Of a stretch of 64,000 bases of DNA, positions 44,065-57,039 are shown piece after piece. The translations under genes and the position numbers were made by a program. Source of the stretch: Podarcis raffonei (Eukaryota > Chordata > Lepidosauria > Squamata > Lacertidae). Location: positions 3,377,001-3,441,000 of the forward strand of contig NC_070614.1 of the NCBI RefSeq assembly GCF_027172205.1, given 5' to 3'. The notes below the pieces were generated by a model that was given only the letters and a program-made list of their open reading frames with translations, did not search any database and had not been told where the DNA came from. Position 1 is the stretch's first letter. Each line of letters starts with the position of its first letter.

Positions 44065-44843
44065 TTTCAAATACAAAACAAAATTATACACTCCATACAC
44101 CTTAGTTACATCTTATTTCTCTTTTTAGACTTCCCTCAATTTGTCTGCAAATCCTTCATAATTTTACTTCTTCCACATTTCTACCTTATTATTTACTTCT
44201 TCCACATTTCTACCTTATTAGTTATTTTATTATTATATATTCAATCCTATTTTTTAATAATTATTTTAACATTTTCCATCACAGAGCTTCATTAAAACTT
44301 ACAAACGTTATCTGGTTATCACTTAATTTTTGCAAATATTCAATAAATTTTTCCCAGTCTTCTGTAAATCTCTGATCTCGTTGATTTCGGATCCTTCCCG
44401 TCATTCTGTCAAGTTGTGCATAGTCCATCATTTTCATTCTCTATTCTTCTATCGTTGGTAGCTCCTCCTGTTTCCATTTCTGGGCCATCAGTATTCTTGC
44501 TGCTGTCACTGCATATAAAAATAGCTTCTTTTCTTTCTTGTTTATCTCGTTACCTGTAATGCCTAGTAAAAATGCTTCCGGTTTCTTAACAAATGTATAT
44601 TTCAACATTTTCTTCAATTCATTATATACCATTTCCCAGAAGCTTTTCACCTTCTTACATTCCCACCACATATGGTAAAATGTACCTTCTTTTTCTTTAC
44701 ATTTCCAACATTTATTACTTGTCTTATACATCTTTGCTAATTTCAGTGGTGTTACATACCATCGATACATCATTTTCATGACATTTTCTTTTATAGTTGT
44801 ACATGCAGTAAATCTTAGTCCTCCTTCCCATCATTTTTCCCAG
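44031..44843 (-). mobile_element. 5'-truncated L1 with imperfect 19-bp duplication
   Basis: Minus-strand translation gives NKCWKCKEKEGTFYHMWWEC (the ORF2 C-terminal Cys motif) and then KYTFVKKPEAFLLGI and FLYAVTAARILMAQKWK. Flanks 44012-44030 and 44844-44862 agree at 17 of 19 bases (TTCTTCTGTTAACTTCCAT versus TTCTTCTGTTCACATCCAT), consistent with an older target-site duplication. A 25-30 bp tandem duplication lies near 44,165-44,220. Confidence 0.88.
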
Positions 44844-45554
44844 TTCTTCTGTTCACATCCATTGCATGTGTATCTGAAATAATCAGGAAGATCCAAAGGC
44901 TTCTAAAATTCCCTCTGCTTCCAGCTACTTTGGATACTGCATTACCTCACAATGTACAGCACGTGTCTCAATATAGCTTGAGACATAAAACCAGAGCCAG
45001 GGAGCTAAATTCTCCCAGCTGGGAGATTATCTTAATGTGGGCGGGTCAATTACTGTGGTATTTCATTGTGTCTAGTATACAAAATATGGTTTGGTAAAAT
45101 TATTTGAAGTTATATATGAGAGAAATGAAAACTTTTGCTTGTGAGCTGTATTAGAATCAATAATGAGTTGGTAGTATTTCTAATGCCAGCAGATGTCACT
45201 GTGGTGTAGTCTTCTACCAACAGAAAAGCAATAAAGTATATGTTTGCATAATAATTATTTCTGTGCAACTAAAACTGCTTGAGGTATGGTTTGCAAATAC
45301 TGACTTCCTAATAAGCAGCAGTACAAAAAGGAAACAAAACATAAGCTACTCAGTTGTATCTCTCATTTCCAGCTACTAGTCCAGGGAGGCTGTGGAAATC
45401 CTTTAGAAAGCGCCTGGAGGCAGTTTTGGGGTGGATGAGGGCAATCAAGCTATGGCTTAAACTAGCTAATTGCTGTGGGCACAGAAATCTGTTCTGGATG
45501 GAGGTGGGCAGCCGCTGTTGGGGAGGTCCCACGAAGCACCAAAAATTCAGCTTA

Positions 45555-45700
45555 AGGGTTTTCTCAGGTCACCAACCCTTTTTGCACCAATGGGCACATT
45601 TTGAAAAGAGAGTGATGTGAGTACCAGTCACAAAACGGCTGCCATAGTGTGGGCATGACAACACAAAATGGCTGCCATGTAGAGGTTGGCACACCATAAG
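45555..45700. mobile_element. hAT-like MITE fragment
   Basis: 'gtcaccaacccttttt' at the left and 'gaggttggcacaccataag' at the right are partly inverted, with 'aaaatggctgccat' repeated inside. Low-copy impression, weak support. Confidence 0.4.
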
Positions 45701-45899
45701 ATCAGGGACTACCTGATTTCAGATGAACCCACCACAGCAAAGATGCGTCCTGGTCACCAGGAAAAAAGGAAGGGCGGTGGGATGCTGTTGGAACAGTCCT
45801 TATCCACACAGTTTATGACAGCCTCTGTAAAATATAAAATCATGATGTGTTGCATCACATGTCTCAGGCCAAGTGTTAGTTGAGTAAATCAATTGTCCA

Positions 45900-48600
45900 T
45901 GATTGAGGCCAAAAAGATAAACCATCAAAATATGGTCTTACTGAAATAGTAGGTATTTGTTAAAGCTCTTTAGAGATTAAGTCTTTCGTGAGACTTGAGA
46001 AATGCTTTATTGACAGGCAAAGTTTGGCCAAGGGGTCTACTGGGCATCACCAGAATACTTGATCTACAAGTCAAGGTGACTACAAATTATCCTTGTTCAA
46101 CTCCAAAATCCTTGGCTTGTGGTATACATATTACATGTTGAAGAATAAGGCTAAGATTCTTTATCTAGCCATCTCTCAGTAACATGTATAAATCAATGCC
46201 TGCATGCTTAATTAGATTATGATGGAAATCAGTTGCACTTGCCTTGCATTAAACAGCTACAGTGAGAAGAAATGGGCACAAGTGCCTTCAACCCGCAAAC
46301 ATCCCATGATGGTGGCAAGAACAGGCACCACTTCCTGCCTTTTAGGACTTCCTGTGTGCAAACGAGTCATCTTTCCCTCCTTGCGACATCTTTCTAAGCA
46401 TCAGAGCTGTGGCTCTCATTTCCGCTCTGCTCCAGGTTCTTGACTCTTGTGCTTCCTTCTTGATGTTCTGCAAGGATTATCTTTGTCTGTATCTTTGGTT
46501 TAATTATTGTGCAAGTTTCCTTTTACTGCCGTTCCTCTGAGTCCTTTTAGCTTCATCCACCAAGCACAGGGCGTCTCCCTCCTTCCCTCCTGACCATGTT
46601 TTTGTTTAGAGTGTGAGGCACTTGTCAGGGACTTGGTATATTTTTATGCATGTTCTGGTCCTTGTCTATTTTAGTATATCTTTTTGAACAATAACTGACA
46701 GCTCTCTGAAAGAAACAGGAATCTGGCAGAAGAAAGGGCCCAGCCCTATATATTGTTGAAAGTAAACAGGCTCCAAAGTTCTTAGGGAGTTCAGGGTTCG
46801 CTCTCCCTGTCTCTCTTTTGCTCCTTTGTACTTTTCGCTGAGAGGGTTCTGTCCCAAATTTTGCCAAGGGACTGGGCTCTCTGGGCTCTCTGGGTACTTG
46901 ACACCCATCAATGATTTTGTAACCACTTCCTAAGTAATTTGCCTCTGAAGCCAACTAAGGACAAATTCTCAAATACGGAACTTCTTTCTTTTACTTTTAC
47001 AAACATTGCTTTCCACTGTGCTGCTCTAAGAGGGGCTTTTGGTGCACTCAAAACAAGCCCTTTGTTGACCTAGGTCTTGGGGGGAAACGGAAGCAGAGAG
47101 GGAGTTTAATGTGGAAGGATTCTGTAGAGAAAGGGGTTAACAGAGAGAAGACCTTGGATCTTAATCTGGGCTCTCATAACCATAGAGCCAGTCCTAAAAA
47201 AAGATAGCAATTCTTTCTTTTTTTTTGTCCTGTCCAGAGCCTTCTGGATGCCTAATCTTCAAGCGTGTGTATGTGTACTGCCATGCATTTGACATATATA
47301 TGACTTTCAGAAATCTAACTGATTAATTAGTACATTGGTGCTTTTCCATGCCATGATAAGCTTGTACCAGTTACCCTACCAGAAGAAAAATGACAACCCA
47401 ACCATCACTTCTTCTCATATAAGATGTGGTTCTTTTACCAATGAATCAGATACTGGTTGGCATGTGGTAATCAGAAAGCCATTTTTATGGTGATTTAAAG
47501 CACAAATCTAATCCTACAACAGGGAGTTCTCAGGTGATGTTTATTATTTGTAAGCATATGGACATCAAAAGCATAATGAAATCAAGCATTTCATGGAAAT
47601 AAATACTATTAAAAGTTCCTCTATATGTTTTGAATGTTCCAAAGTCTATATGCCATAATGCTTAGAGACATCATCTTACAGATATAACTCCATTCAAAAT
47701 GACCTAACTCCATTCTTATCTTCACTGCAGACTGTATCTTCAGTATTTGCCAGTTCATTCAAATATAACACAGTTTCAGTCTCAAAACATCCTCATTCAT
47801 CCAGCTCCATCAGTAAAAACAGCAATTCCCAGTTCAGATATACACAATTCACCAGTTGCCCTCATGTAGATTTCTCTGCAATGTTAAAGAGCTTGTTTGA
47901 TCCCTGGTCTTTCAGCTTTTACCTCATGAGACAGTGGCTGAGGTTCCTTACCCACAGGCCCTCCCTCCCTCTGTCATTTTTAACATCTACCTTCAAATAA
48001 AAAAATGCTTTCAAATAGCCATTTATCATGGTTAAAGTTATTCACAGCCATGCATTATTCAGAAACGAGATAAAATAAAATGGGATTTATTTGGAACAAA
48101 ATAAAACAAAATGAAATAAAATGGGATTTATTTGGAAGCGAATTATATTTTTAGCTAAAACACTTCAGCACTTTGATGAGTAAATGGTATATAACTCCTG
48201 TTAAATAAATATATTTAAAGGTGCTATTGAGTTCCATGTGGCTTAATCATGGAAATGTGTAGAGGATTGCTGCTTGCATCTGCATTACGCTTCAGACCTT
48301 CCATCCATTGTTGTAAAAACTCACACTTTTTTGTTGTACTCTAACCCTGGTGGTTGTAAAGCATATAAAGCAATAGAAGGGAACAAAATAAAATAACAAT
48401 CATCTAAAAATGCTAAATATATCTAATGACTGAGGAATCATTTTTTAGCTTGGTTTATTTGAAAACCCAGATGCCAGACAATCCCTAGTGTAAACTAGAG
48501 AAGTTGCAAATATGCTGTTATTTATACTGTTGGCCACTGTAATGGATCTCTTGTAACAGTCCCCTGTCATCGGCTGCACCCTTAAGTCTATGTTTGGCCT
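45900..48600. other. Intergenic interval without a recognised gene
   Basis: No exon-like frame with splice context is visible. A direct repeat of about 45 bp ('aaataaaatgggatttattt') lies near 48,070-48,140. The rest appears unique and AT-rich. Confidence 0.5.
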
Positions 48601-48618
48601 CTATACTGGGGCATCTCC

Positions 48619-48993
48619 TTAGGACTGCTTTAACCTTTGCATCTCATTTTCTTGTAAATACCCTAAGCTCCACAGCCTATTTTTTTGTATATCACAGAAT
48701 CTTTCTTTTTCCAAGCCATCATCCCATGCTGCGTTGATAATGTCATCATCCCACTGTGCTTTCTGTCCATATTTCAGTGCTCTTTCAGCTTGGATAACTA
48801 TCAGTTCTGTATTTTTTTTTTGTAGAAAACCCTTCAGGGATAATGCACACAGTGCTGTGTTTTCTCCGATAGGCACACTACTTTCCAAAAGCACCCAGAG
48901 ATGTGAAGAGTGTTGAAGGAACCAGCAGGTGCAGAGCACCAGCCAAACATTTTCCTCAAACGCATCAGCCAGTTTAGAATGTTGGCAAAGCAT
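48619..48993 (-). other. Unidentified open frame of 124 codons
   Basis: The translation has ordinary protein composition and ends in a charged segment with EKERFCDIQKNRLWSLGY. It does not resemble the LINE families seen nearby and I recognise no family. A run of ten A's lies mid-frame. No convincing promoter or splice pair was found. It may be an exon of a lineage-specific gene, a decayed gene, or chance. A second minus-strand frame lies upstream at 49,226-49,624. Confidence 0.3.
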
Positions 48994-49225
48994 AGAGCTG
49001 GATTGCCATGTGAACCACTTTAGTCACTAGATGCGAACTTCCTCCTATCCCTAACATTTGGATCCCCATTTTATTTCAGGATCAGGGCTAGATCCTGTGG
49101 AAGGAACTCTTAAACTGGGTTCTAACACTGAGCTTGAGTGTGGCAGTCCTAGCACTATGCAATGTTTTTAAAGCCACAAGCTAGAAAGTAATTTGAAAAC
49201 CCCAGCTAGGATGCAACCAAAGCAA

Positions 49226-49624
49226 TTAATGCATTGATGGGCACCAGATATTTTGTTGGGGTAGAAGGCTGGAAATCTGGAAACCTGGTTTGGTGGACTG
49301 AGAACCTTTTGCCATTTGTCTGATTGCCTCTTTTTCAGAAGCAGAGCCATTTCTGGCTTGACATCCTTCAGATGCATAATTATGTTTGCTTGGTAATTTG
49401 CTTGGTTTAAACAAAGGTACAGGAAGCACATTCTTGTAGGGAAGGAGGTACACTTTCATCTTTTCTCCCAGTCTGCCCATCTGTATCTTCAAGCTGGGAG
49501 ATCTCTGCACAAGAATGGTGTCCTGGTGTTGTTTTTCATATTTCTCATGGCGGAAGCTATTCCATTCCAGCAACGTTGTCCTGTGGAGAATGTAATTCCA
49601 GACTAAACAAGAATACGTTTTCAC
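49226..49624 (-). other. Unidentified open frame of 132 codons
   Basis: Hydrophilic, basic translation containing YLLPYKNVLPVPLFKPSK; no recognised domain. It lies about 230 bp upstream of the 48,619-48,993 frame on the same strand. The two could be pieces of one former gene. Low confidence as coding. Confidence 0.3.
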
Positions 49625-50239
49625 AGTGCAGGTTAGTGGCTGTCAACATTCCCTGGATCAGAAGCACATGGAGCCCTTTTAAAATTATCTTATACATTGT
49701 TTTTACCTTTACTCTCTTAGGCTATCCTTTCCTTTTTCCTGTTTTCTTTCCTGTTACATTTTCTCTGAAAGATGGCAATGATGTTACTAGTACAACTCAC
49801 CTTTGGCAAGCTTGTGACCTAATGGTGGGTTGCAGTCTTCCAGTTAAAGAATAAAAATGGCACAGCAGTTACAGCTTGTGAGGAAAATGTCAATGGTATA
49901 GAACGGGGGTGGGGGCTAACATTTTGAGGCTAAGGGCTGCATTGACCAATGGTCAACCCTCCCAAGGTCCACATGTCAAAGTGACTGTAATCAATAATTG
50001 TATGCATGTATATGTAGACAGATTATACAGAGAGAGAGAGAGACCCCACACATATAATGGGTGGGTGTGATGAGAGGTCACAAAAACTGCTCAGCATCAC
50101 AGGATCAGAATAGGGGGCCTGTGAGAGTTGTTAATTTTTGTGTAAAAAATTGACAGATTTGGGATAGACACAAATCTTTTGGTATCAAAGTATCACAAAT
50201 GGGGTACCTATGGGAGCAGTTAGTTAAATAATGTTTTAA

Positions 50240-50242
<3 letters not shown>

Positions 50243-50285
<43 letters not shown>
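50243..50285. repeat. (ATT)n microsatellite
   Basis: About fourteen ATT units. A shorter (GA)n lies near 50,030-50,042. Confidence 0.95.
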
Positions 50286-50287
<2 letters not shown>

Positions 50288-50639
50288 AAATGGACAAAAA
50301 TGTGGGGGGAGCCTTGGATGCAGTCAACAAATAATATATGCTGCGGCTGTTGTTTTTGCTGCCATCTAAATAAAGTTGGCGGGATTAGGAGGACCCAAAA
50401 AACCATAGTGTCACAGCAGGGGACCCTGGATCACTCAGTGCTTTAAAAAAATTACATAATAATAATAATAATGACATCTTTTAATTGAAATTTTTTGAAG
50501 GCCCTTGGCATCATGGCTTCACAGCAGGAACGCATAGAAGGAATCAATTAAAAAAAACACATTTGTTACATGATGTGGGGGTGCCCATTGCTCAGAGCAG
50601 TGGAAAGATAATAGAGAAGGCCATGATATAGAGCAGTTG

Positions 50640-51735
50640 CAGCCATTCTTCTGTGAAACTCATTTCAGTCTGGGTTCAGACTTGGTTGTGGGACTAAATC
50701 AGCCTTGGTTGCCCTGATGGATGACCTTTTATCAGGAGAGGGACAAGGGGAGTCAACCTGGCACAGTCTCTCCATGCCTTTTGATACAATTGACCATGGC
50801 ATCCCCCTGGACCAGCTTTGTGGGGGCACCATTTTATGGTAGTTCCAATCCTACATGCAAGGTCAATTCTTCAGTCCCCTGGCATCTGTGTTACAGGGTC
50901 CCACAGGGCACTATTTTGTCCCCAGTGCTATTTAACACCTCTTGGGAAGCTCTTGGGAGCTGTCACAAGGGAATTTGGAGCAAAGTGTCATTAATTATGC
51001 TGACGCAGGCTCTAGAGCAGTGTCTGGGTGCAGTAGTGGCTGGATGAAGGCCAATATACTGCACGTTTAACAAGGGGTAGGCAACCAAAGGCCCGGGGGC
51101 AGAATGTGGCCCAATTGCCTTCTCAATTCGGCCTCTGGACGGTCTGGGAATCAGCGTGTTTTTACGTGAGTAGAATGTGTGCTTTTATTTAAAATGCATC
51201 TCTGGGTTCCCCCCCCCCAAATAGTCCGGCCCGTGGTCTGAGAGATGATGGACCAGCCCATGGCTGAAAAAGGTTGCCGACCCCTGAAGATGAAGGCCCT
51301 CTGGGTGAGTTCCCTGTTCTGGATGGAGGTGCATTCCCTCTGAAGGAACTGGTACTCAGTCTGGGGTGCTCAAGTCCTGGATCCATTTTTATTTTTATTT
51401 TGTCACGAGGCACATGTGGCCTCAGTGGCTTAGGTAGGAGTGCTCTTGAGCATCACCAGCAGGTAAAACAGCTACAGCTGCTCCGGAGCTAAGATTAGGT
51501 GGCCCCTGTTTTCCTGGCATTGGTGACCACAGGACTGGATTATTGCAATGTGCTCTATCTGGGGCTTCCCTTGGGCTTAGTCTGGAAGCTGCAGAAGCTG
51601 CAGCTGGCGCAAAATGCAGCGGCTAGGTTGTTGACACATTAACCCTGCATAATGTCTCTGCTGAGAGAGCTGCCAATATACTACAAGAACAATTCAAGGT
51701 TTTGCTTATTTTCAGCATTTTAAACCCCAAGAACA
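50640..51735 (+). mobile_element. L2-group LINE ORF2 fragment, split by a MITE
   Basis: Plus-strand frames give VPQGTILSPVLFN and a 'YADAGS'-region remnant before 51,070. After 51,287 come the KTEALWV segment, 'DYCN'-type and KLQLAQNAAARLL-type motifs. This is the normal order of L2 reverse transcriptase and C-terminus, with several frame breaks. Confidence 0.85.
51071..51286. mobile_element. hAT MITE nested in the L2 LINE
   Basis: The left end CAAGGGGTAGGCAACC and the inverted right end CAGGGGTCGGCAACC match well and are typical Charlie-like hAT termini. L2 coding resumes directly after it. No clear 8-bp duplication (left ACGTTTAA, right AAGATGAA). Confidence 0.8.
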
Positions 51736-53354
51736 TGGGACCAGGTTAGCTATATCCCTGGTCAGCAACTGCACTTCTTTGATGGGGCACTGCTGAGAGT
51801 ATCACATGCTTCAGGGCTGCTCTTAGTTTGTACCAGAAACTGGACATTTGATGTTGCAGCTCCAATACTGCAATTGGAATCAATTGCAAAATTTGGCAGG
51901 TGCCCAGCATCTTGATGTTTACATGGCTACTAAAGATGCTTTCATTTAAGAAGGTCTTCTCTGAAGCATGGCCCCAGTCATTGTCTATTAACTGCATAAT
52001 TTTTGTTATTGTAGTACATTGCACAAATAGCTGCTTCCTGTCTCACCTATCTGATCTGACACAGGAGAACTCTATTTGCTAATTTTGATTCCAACTTTGC
52101 AAAAATTACTAAAAATTGAAAGTCAGTGAAAGTGTGACCACCTATTTCCTTGGCTGCTAGTTTAGAGTTACCTGGCTCTTAACACTGGCTAATTAAGCAG
52201 GAGCTGTAGTCAAATGCATTAATTTGTTTTCATTTTTAAAAAACCATTTAAGACTATTTTCTGGGGAAAAGTAATTTCTCCTGCTTCTCCCCAGTAAAAA
52301 AGTCAATGATGCTTCACAAACAGCTTCATTCCTGGACGACTCATTAGTTTCTTTCTTCAGATCTTTGGAAAAACTGAATCAATTGCTAAGAGAAGCAGCA
52401 CAAATTCTGCCAGGTTTATCATCACTAGAAAGATTAAACCATCTCTAAATTCTTAACTATAAAATCATAATGTTAAATTATCACTGAATGTTTAATGCCA
52501 TGCATTAAGGTCCTGCACCACACCCTTTCCCTTCCTCACCCTCCCTAGTTGCTACTCAGTTTGATTTTAGTACAAAAAAGTTGAAATATACTGATAAACC
52601 CTAGGAAAAAACCACAACAAACCCATTGTATATCAAAAAATGTTATATCCATAAAGTAAGATAATGCTTAAAAAGTACAATAATGATGGGCTTATACCTC
52701 TCTTGCCGCCTTACTTCCATAGTCAGATCCTCCCAAAGCATAGAGAAACTTTCCTTCTTGGCAACATTTCTCTCTTCTACATCACAGTTAAGAATGTTGA
52801 CTTGTAGCGTATCAGGGCTACTTAGCAAAGGAGTCCGCATTGCAAAAAATGTATTTTATCACAATGGATAATCCAAATGCTTTCTTGATTAAAGGCTCAG
52901 CTTGCTTAATTTTTTGATCTCTGTTTTGTTATGTGAGTTCAGTTCGGATTACCACTGCTTAAGTATTTTGGTGCTCCTATTTTTATGTTCATGAATCACT
53001 TGGGGGATGATATGATGGATAAACTGGCAAGCAGAATCCTCTGAAGCATTTAGAATCTGTGCTGGATGCTAAAGTCTTTCAGTAACTTACTGAAAAGGGA
53101 CATGACATGTGGTTCAGGACTACTTGACTGACGCCTACGTTTTTGCTGTGCAGTCTGGAGTTTTCAAAATCCAATCCAGACTACTTGGCAGGCATGAAAA
53201 CAGGACAACCATGGTTAGCTGAATTAAGTTCTGGAGCAATGCTTTATGCATGATAATTGCTTCCACATACAGCTCTGGTGGCAATAGTGCTTTATTTACT
53301 AAGCAGAATCAGTAATTGCTTCCTATAATTCAGGCTATATACCATTATATATTC

Positions 53355-53558
53355 TCGGTAGTGGCGCCCGCCCTGTGGAACGCCCTTCCAGCAGATGTCA
53401 AAGCGATAAACAACTACCTGACATTCAGAAGACATCTTAAGGCAGCCCTGTTCAGGGAAGTTTTTAACGTGTGATATTTTACTGTATTTTTGGTTTCTAT
53501 GGAAGCCGCCCAGAGTGGCTGGGGAGGCCCAGCCAGATGGGCGGGGTATAAATAATAA

Positions 53559-53605
<47 letters not shown>
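53355..53605 (+). mobile_element. L2-group LINE 3' end with (TTA)n tail
   Basis: 'gccctgtggaacgcccttcc' encodes the ALWNALP motif. Then follow 'gaagccgcccagagtggctg' and 'ccagatgggcggggtataaa', and finally a TTA repeat. This is the plus-strand counterpart of 7,905-7,995. Confidence 0.85.
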
Positions 53606-53606
<1 letters not shown>

Positions 53607-53689
53607 GAAACGATTGCCAATAAAACATACAGCACAAAAACAGTCTATTAAAACTTATAAACAATAGAAACACACACTTCTCAAAATGG

Positions 53690-53862
53690 AATGGACTCCC
53701 TTGGAAGGTAGTAGACTCTCTTTCCGTGGACGGTTTTAAAGCAGAAGTTGGAGGGCTATCTGTCAGTTGTGATTCCTGCATTGCAGAGGTCCATAGAATC
53801 CTAGAATTGCAGAATTGGAAGGGATTCTGAGGATCATCTAGTCCAGCCCCCTGCTAGATAAG
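53690..53862. mobile_element. CR1 tail (+) abutting inverted CR1-type tail (-)
   Basis: 'ggaatggactcccttggaag' and 'gcagaagttggagggctatc' are CR1 3' sequence on plus. They run into 'tagaatcctagaattgcaga' and 'ggatcatctagtccagcccc', the complement of the CR1-type tail of reptilian SINEs. Confidence 0.65.
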
Positions 53863-53867
53863 GAACC

Positions 53868-53932
53868 TGTGGTCCTCCAGATGATGCTGAACTACAACTC
53901 CCATCACCCCCAGACTACTGGCCACGGGTATC
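53868..53932. mobile_element. Half of a palindromic hAT MITE
   Basis: 'aacctgtggtcctccagatg' and 'tgaactacaactcccatcac' match one arm of the 36,215 family. Confidence 0.7.
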
Positions 53933-54204
53933 AACTGAATTTTTTGGTCTAGTATACTGTATGTGGATTGGGGCTCCTGCTGCACTCAGAAATGGAGACA
54001 TTTTTGTCATATGCAAAATTATACCATCTTTTGCAGGTGTGGTTGGGGTACCCAAAAACAAATCAGGGTCATTCAACGGTATTAAGATGTCTGGCAGACA
54101 GAATATCAACATGTTAATCTTTCTCCATAATTGTAGTTCCATACTAGAAAAGGCATACCCTGTTTAATATCTGTCTGCTACCCAGCTGTTAAAGGCATAA
54201 GAGC

Positions 54205-54717
54205 ACTTTGGAGCATGATCCATGAAGAAATAAAGAAAATACTAAGAATATCATACAGTAAAAGGCCAGAGGCATCCCTTTTAGGAATTTTAAATGATGA
54301 TATTCCGAAAGACAAAACTAATTTTTTCTTACACACGACGTCTGCAGCAAGAATCCAAGGAATAGCAGTGTCTAAATGAATACCTTAAAAGCCAAGGTTT
54401 GAGGACAGAAATCTGGCTGAGTCTGGAATAACCTTGTGAAGTGAAAGGATAAGAAAGAGGGATTTATATCTAGATGCTAGGATAGAGGTGATAAGGAAAA
54501 CAGGAAGACACAATGAGAGATAAAGGAGGTGCTGTGGGATTGGTGGAAGTCAATGTTTGTTTTTCTTTTTAGTGCTTATATTATTCACTTGTAAGATATG
54601 GATTTGGTGGGGTTTTTAATGTTGGTTTTTGTGTTTTGTGTATTGTTTTTTATTGTTTTTGTGTTGTGTGGAAAATACTAATATTTTTTTTTAAAAAATA
54701 ATATATATGTATATATC
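54205..54717 (+). mobile_element. 5'-truncated L1 insertion with 14-bp target-site duplication
   Basis: AAAGGCATAAGAGC occurs at 54191-54204 and 54718-54731. The insert translates on plus to LWSMIHEEIKKILRISY, KRPEASLLGIL and FFLHTTSAARI, which is L1 ORF2 C-terminus. A T/G-rich 3' UTR and an AT tail follow. About 0.5 kb long. Confidence 0.93.
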
Positions 54718-54984
54718 AAAGGCATAAGAGCCCTGCTCTCCTCCACTGCCAACCGTAAACCATGCAAAGAAGTAAAGCTTCATGAGCTGTACTTGTAAAT
54801 GAGTTATGCCACTGGTCTTTCATCAGCTGATCTTAGGGCTGGCAGTACTCCAATAATACAAGACCAGGTGTAGTATTTCAGATGCAGGGGGGCAAATGTC
54901 ATTTAAGATTTATAGCAATTTTGTTCAGCTGCTCATGCTGCGATAAATTCAACATTTAAGTAGTTAAAAAGCAAGCAGTGCTCC

Positions 54985-55108
54985 ACTTGTTGTGGTTATT
55001 TATTAGCACATTTTTGTAAACCACTCTGAGAGATTGTGGGGTGTGTGTGTTATTTTACAATCAAACGCTATAAAAATTTTATGAAATCAATAAAGTAAAT
55101 AAATAACG
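54985..55108 (+). mobile_element. LINE 3' tail
   Basis: 'gtaaaccactctgagagatt' then 'cgctataaaaattttatgaa' and 'aataaagtaaataaataac'. L2/CR1-group end, similar to 3,225-3,300. Confidence 0.6.
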
Positions 55109-57039
55109 CATATATATTTTTTCCTATGAAGACCTTCACAGGTGCGGGGTTATCAACCGCTACCCTAAATGGAGCAACTGCTGCTGACTTCAGTCAAGGA
55201 GAAGAAGAGTGGAAACAACACAATAAACTGAAATGCTAGAAATTCAGCAGTGGCAATTCATTGTTTGACGCCACGTTTCAAAAGTATCCTCTCAGTTAAT
55301 AATGTATACCAATAACTCAGGAGTCTCTCAGTGAGGGTCCAATTCTGCACATACCTATAAATTCACCACTGCTTCTTCCTTCCTTCCTTCCAGTCCTAGA
55401 GATTCCTTTTTCCTCCCCAAGCAGATATATAGTCTGTTGTGGCATCTACTGTAGGCCTGGGCAACTTGTGACCTGTTATTTACAGTGGCCAATTCAGGGG
55501 CAGCTCATCCTATTTCGCCACTTGAGGCAAAATGAGGCAAAGTGCCGCTTTGGCCTGCCACTTCTGCCACCACCGCTATACCTGCTGCTCTGCCGGCCCT
55601 GCTGCCTCCACTGCTGGCATAGAAGTGGCGCCAATTTTGGGCGAGATCTTGTATGCTCTGCAAGATCTTGTGGGATTTTTAACATAATTGCAGCTGATAC
55701 TGGACCTGCTTCAGTGCTGGCTGTGGGGCAAGCAGGGCACCCGGGAGCTGCTGCCTTAGGGGTTTCTATCACCTGGCAGCCACCTCAGTCTACCTATTGG
55801 CAGACCCAGCTTTGGGTCCAGAAGAGAAATCTCCCTTGTTTGTTGCCTGGGACTACGAAAGCAGGTTTCTTGACTCCTACCTGGGCTGCATTTCGATTGA
55901 TAGCACCCAAATTGTGCTGGCAGCAGCAACCTGCTACTAGGTGTGATTGTGGGTGGGTAGAAGTTTGAATTTATTGTGCTCCTATATCTGCACAGCTCTG
56001 TCATCTATCAAGTTAAGCAACCTTTTAATACTCTTATTATTGCCGATGAACTAAACTTTTGAATCCTTTTTTAAAAACAAACAATTAAAATATTCTGGAA
56101 GGTTCTCTGTGTTACCTAAGGGATACGGGCTGGAAAATAGGTCAAATACCACAAGTGTGACCAGACTGACCTTTCCATGAGTAAAGCTGACAGATGCTTC
56201 TAAGTTTAGACAGAGTGTTCTGTGTTTTCTTCTTGTATTATCCATATCATTCAGATTAATGTGATTTTTCTTTCACTTTATATATTATTATATTAGAACA
56301 GTCTGCCCTCTTCTGTTTTACAAAACATGTATTTGTGCTAGCTTGCTTGTATTTTTACCTTTATCCCTGTTTATCAGCTTGCAGTGCATTCCTGACCTAG
56401 ACATGGCAGCAATTCAGACATGGGTAGTGGGATGGAGCCATCACTGCACAACCATGCTAAGGGAAATCTGACCAGCTGAATATCTGCCAGTCACACACCT
56501 GTAAAAATGCATAGCATTAGCCATTTTAAAGGGGGAAATGGCAAAGATAAAGCAAAATTAAAAATTACAATATTTTCATTTTTTCAAGTACTGTTTTTTA
56601 AAAAAACACCTCAGATTTTTTGGAGCTAAAATTCCTTCATCGGATGCATAATTCTTGATAATTCCTGATAGCTTATGGAATAATGCATTTGCCAGCCTCT
56701 AAAATGCTTCTAGAGAATTGTTTCCTTTCTGCTGTTAGCCTTGGCTAGTTGGCTACCCGTTATCAAAGGATTGAAAGGATACCAGAGTAATGTACCCAAC
56801 ACCACAAAGTGAGCCAGTGACAGGAGGATTTCACAGTTAAGTCTCCAGGTCCTCTCTCTGGTGTGCTTGTTTTCTAGAGGTATGGCTACATGGAGGTTGT
56901 GGCCAATGGGCTCACTGGGAAGAAAATGTGCAGGCAATATTCTACCCAAAGGGTGATGCAGCCTAAACGGTTTAGCTATTAGCACCACCAACTCCTCCTC
57001 ACAAACCACAACCTCCTCTCATGAAGAAGACATGAACAG

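Noticed and set aside
44441-44779. Host gene with Cys motif and KKPEAFLLGI
   Set aside because: It is the C-terminus of L1 ORF2, shared with 36,638-37,463.
55468-55968. 166-codon plus-strand frame in a GC-rich stretch
   Set aside because: It overlaps frames on minus. The left end ('aggggcagctcatcc') looks like a hAT repeat. No splice sites or domain.
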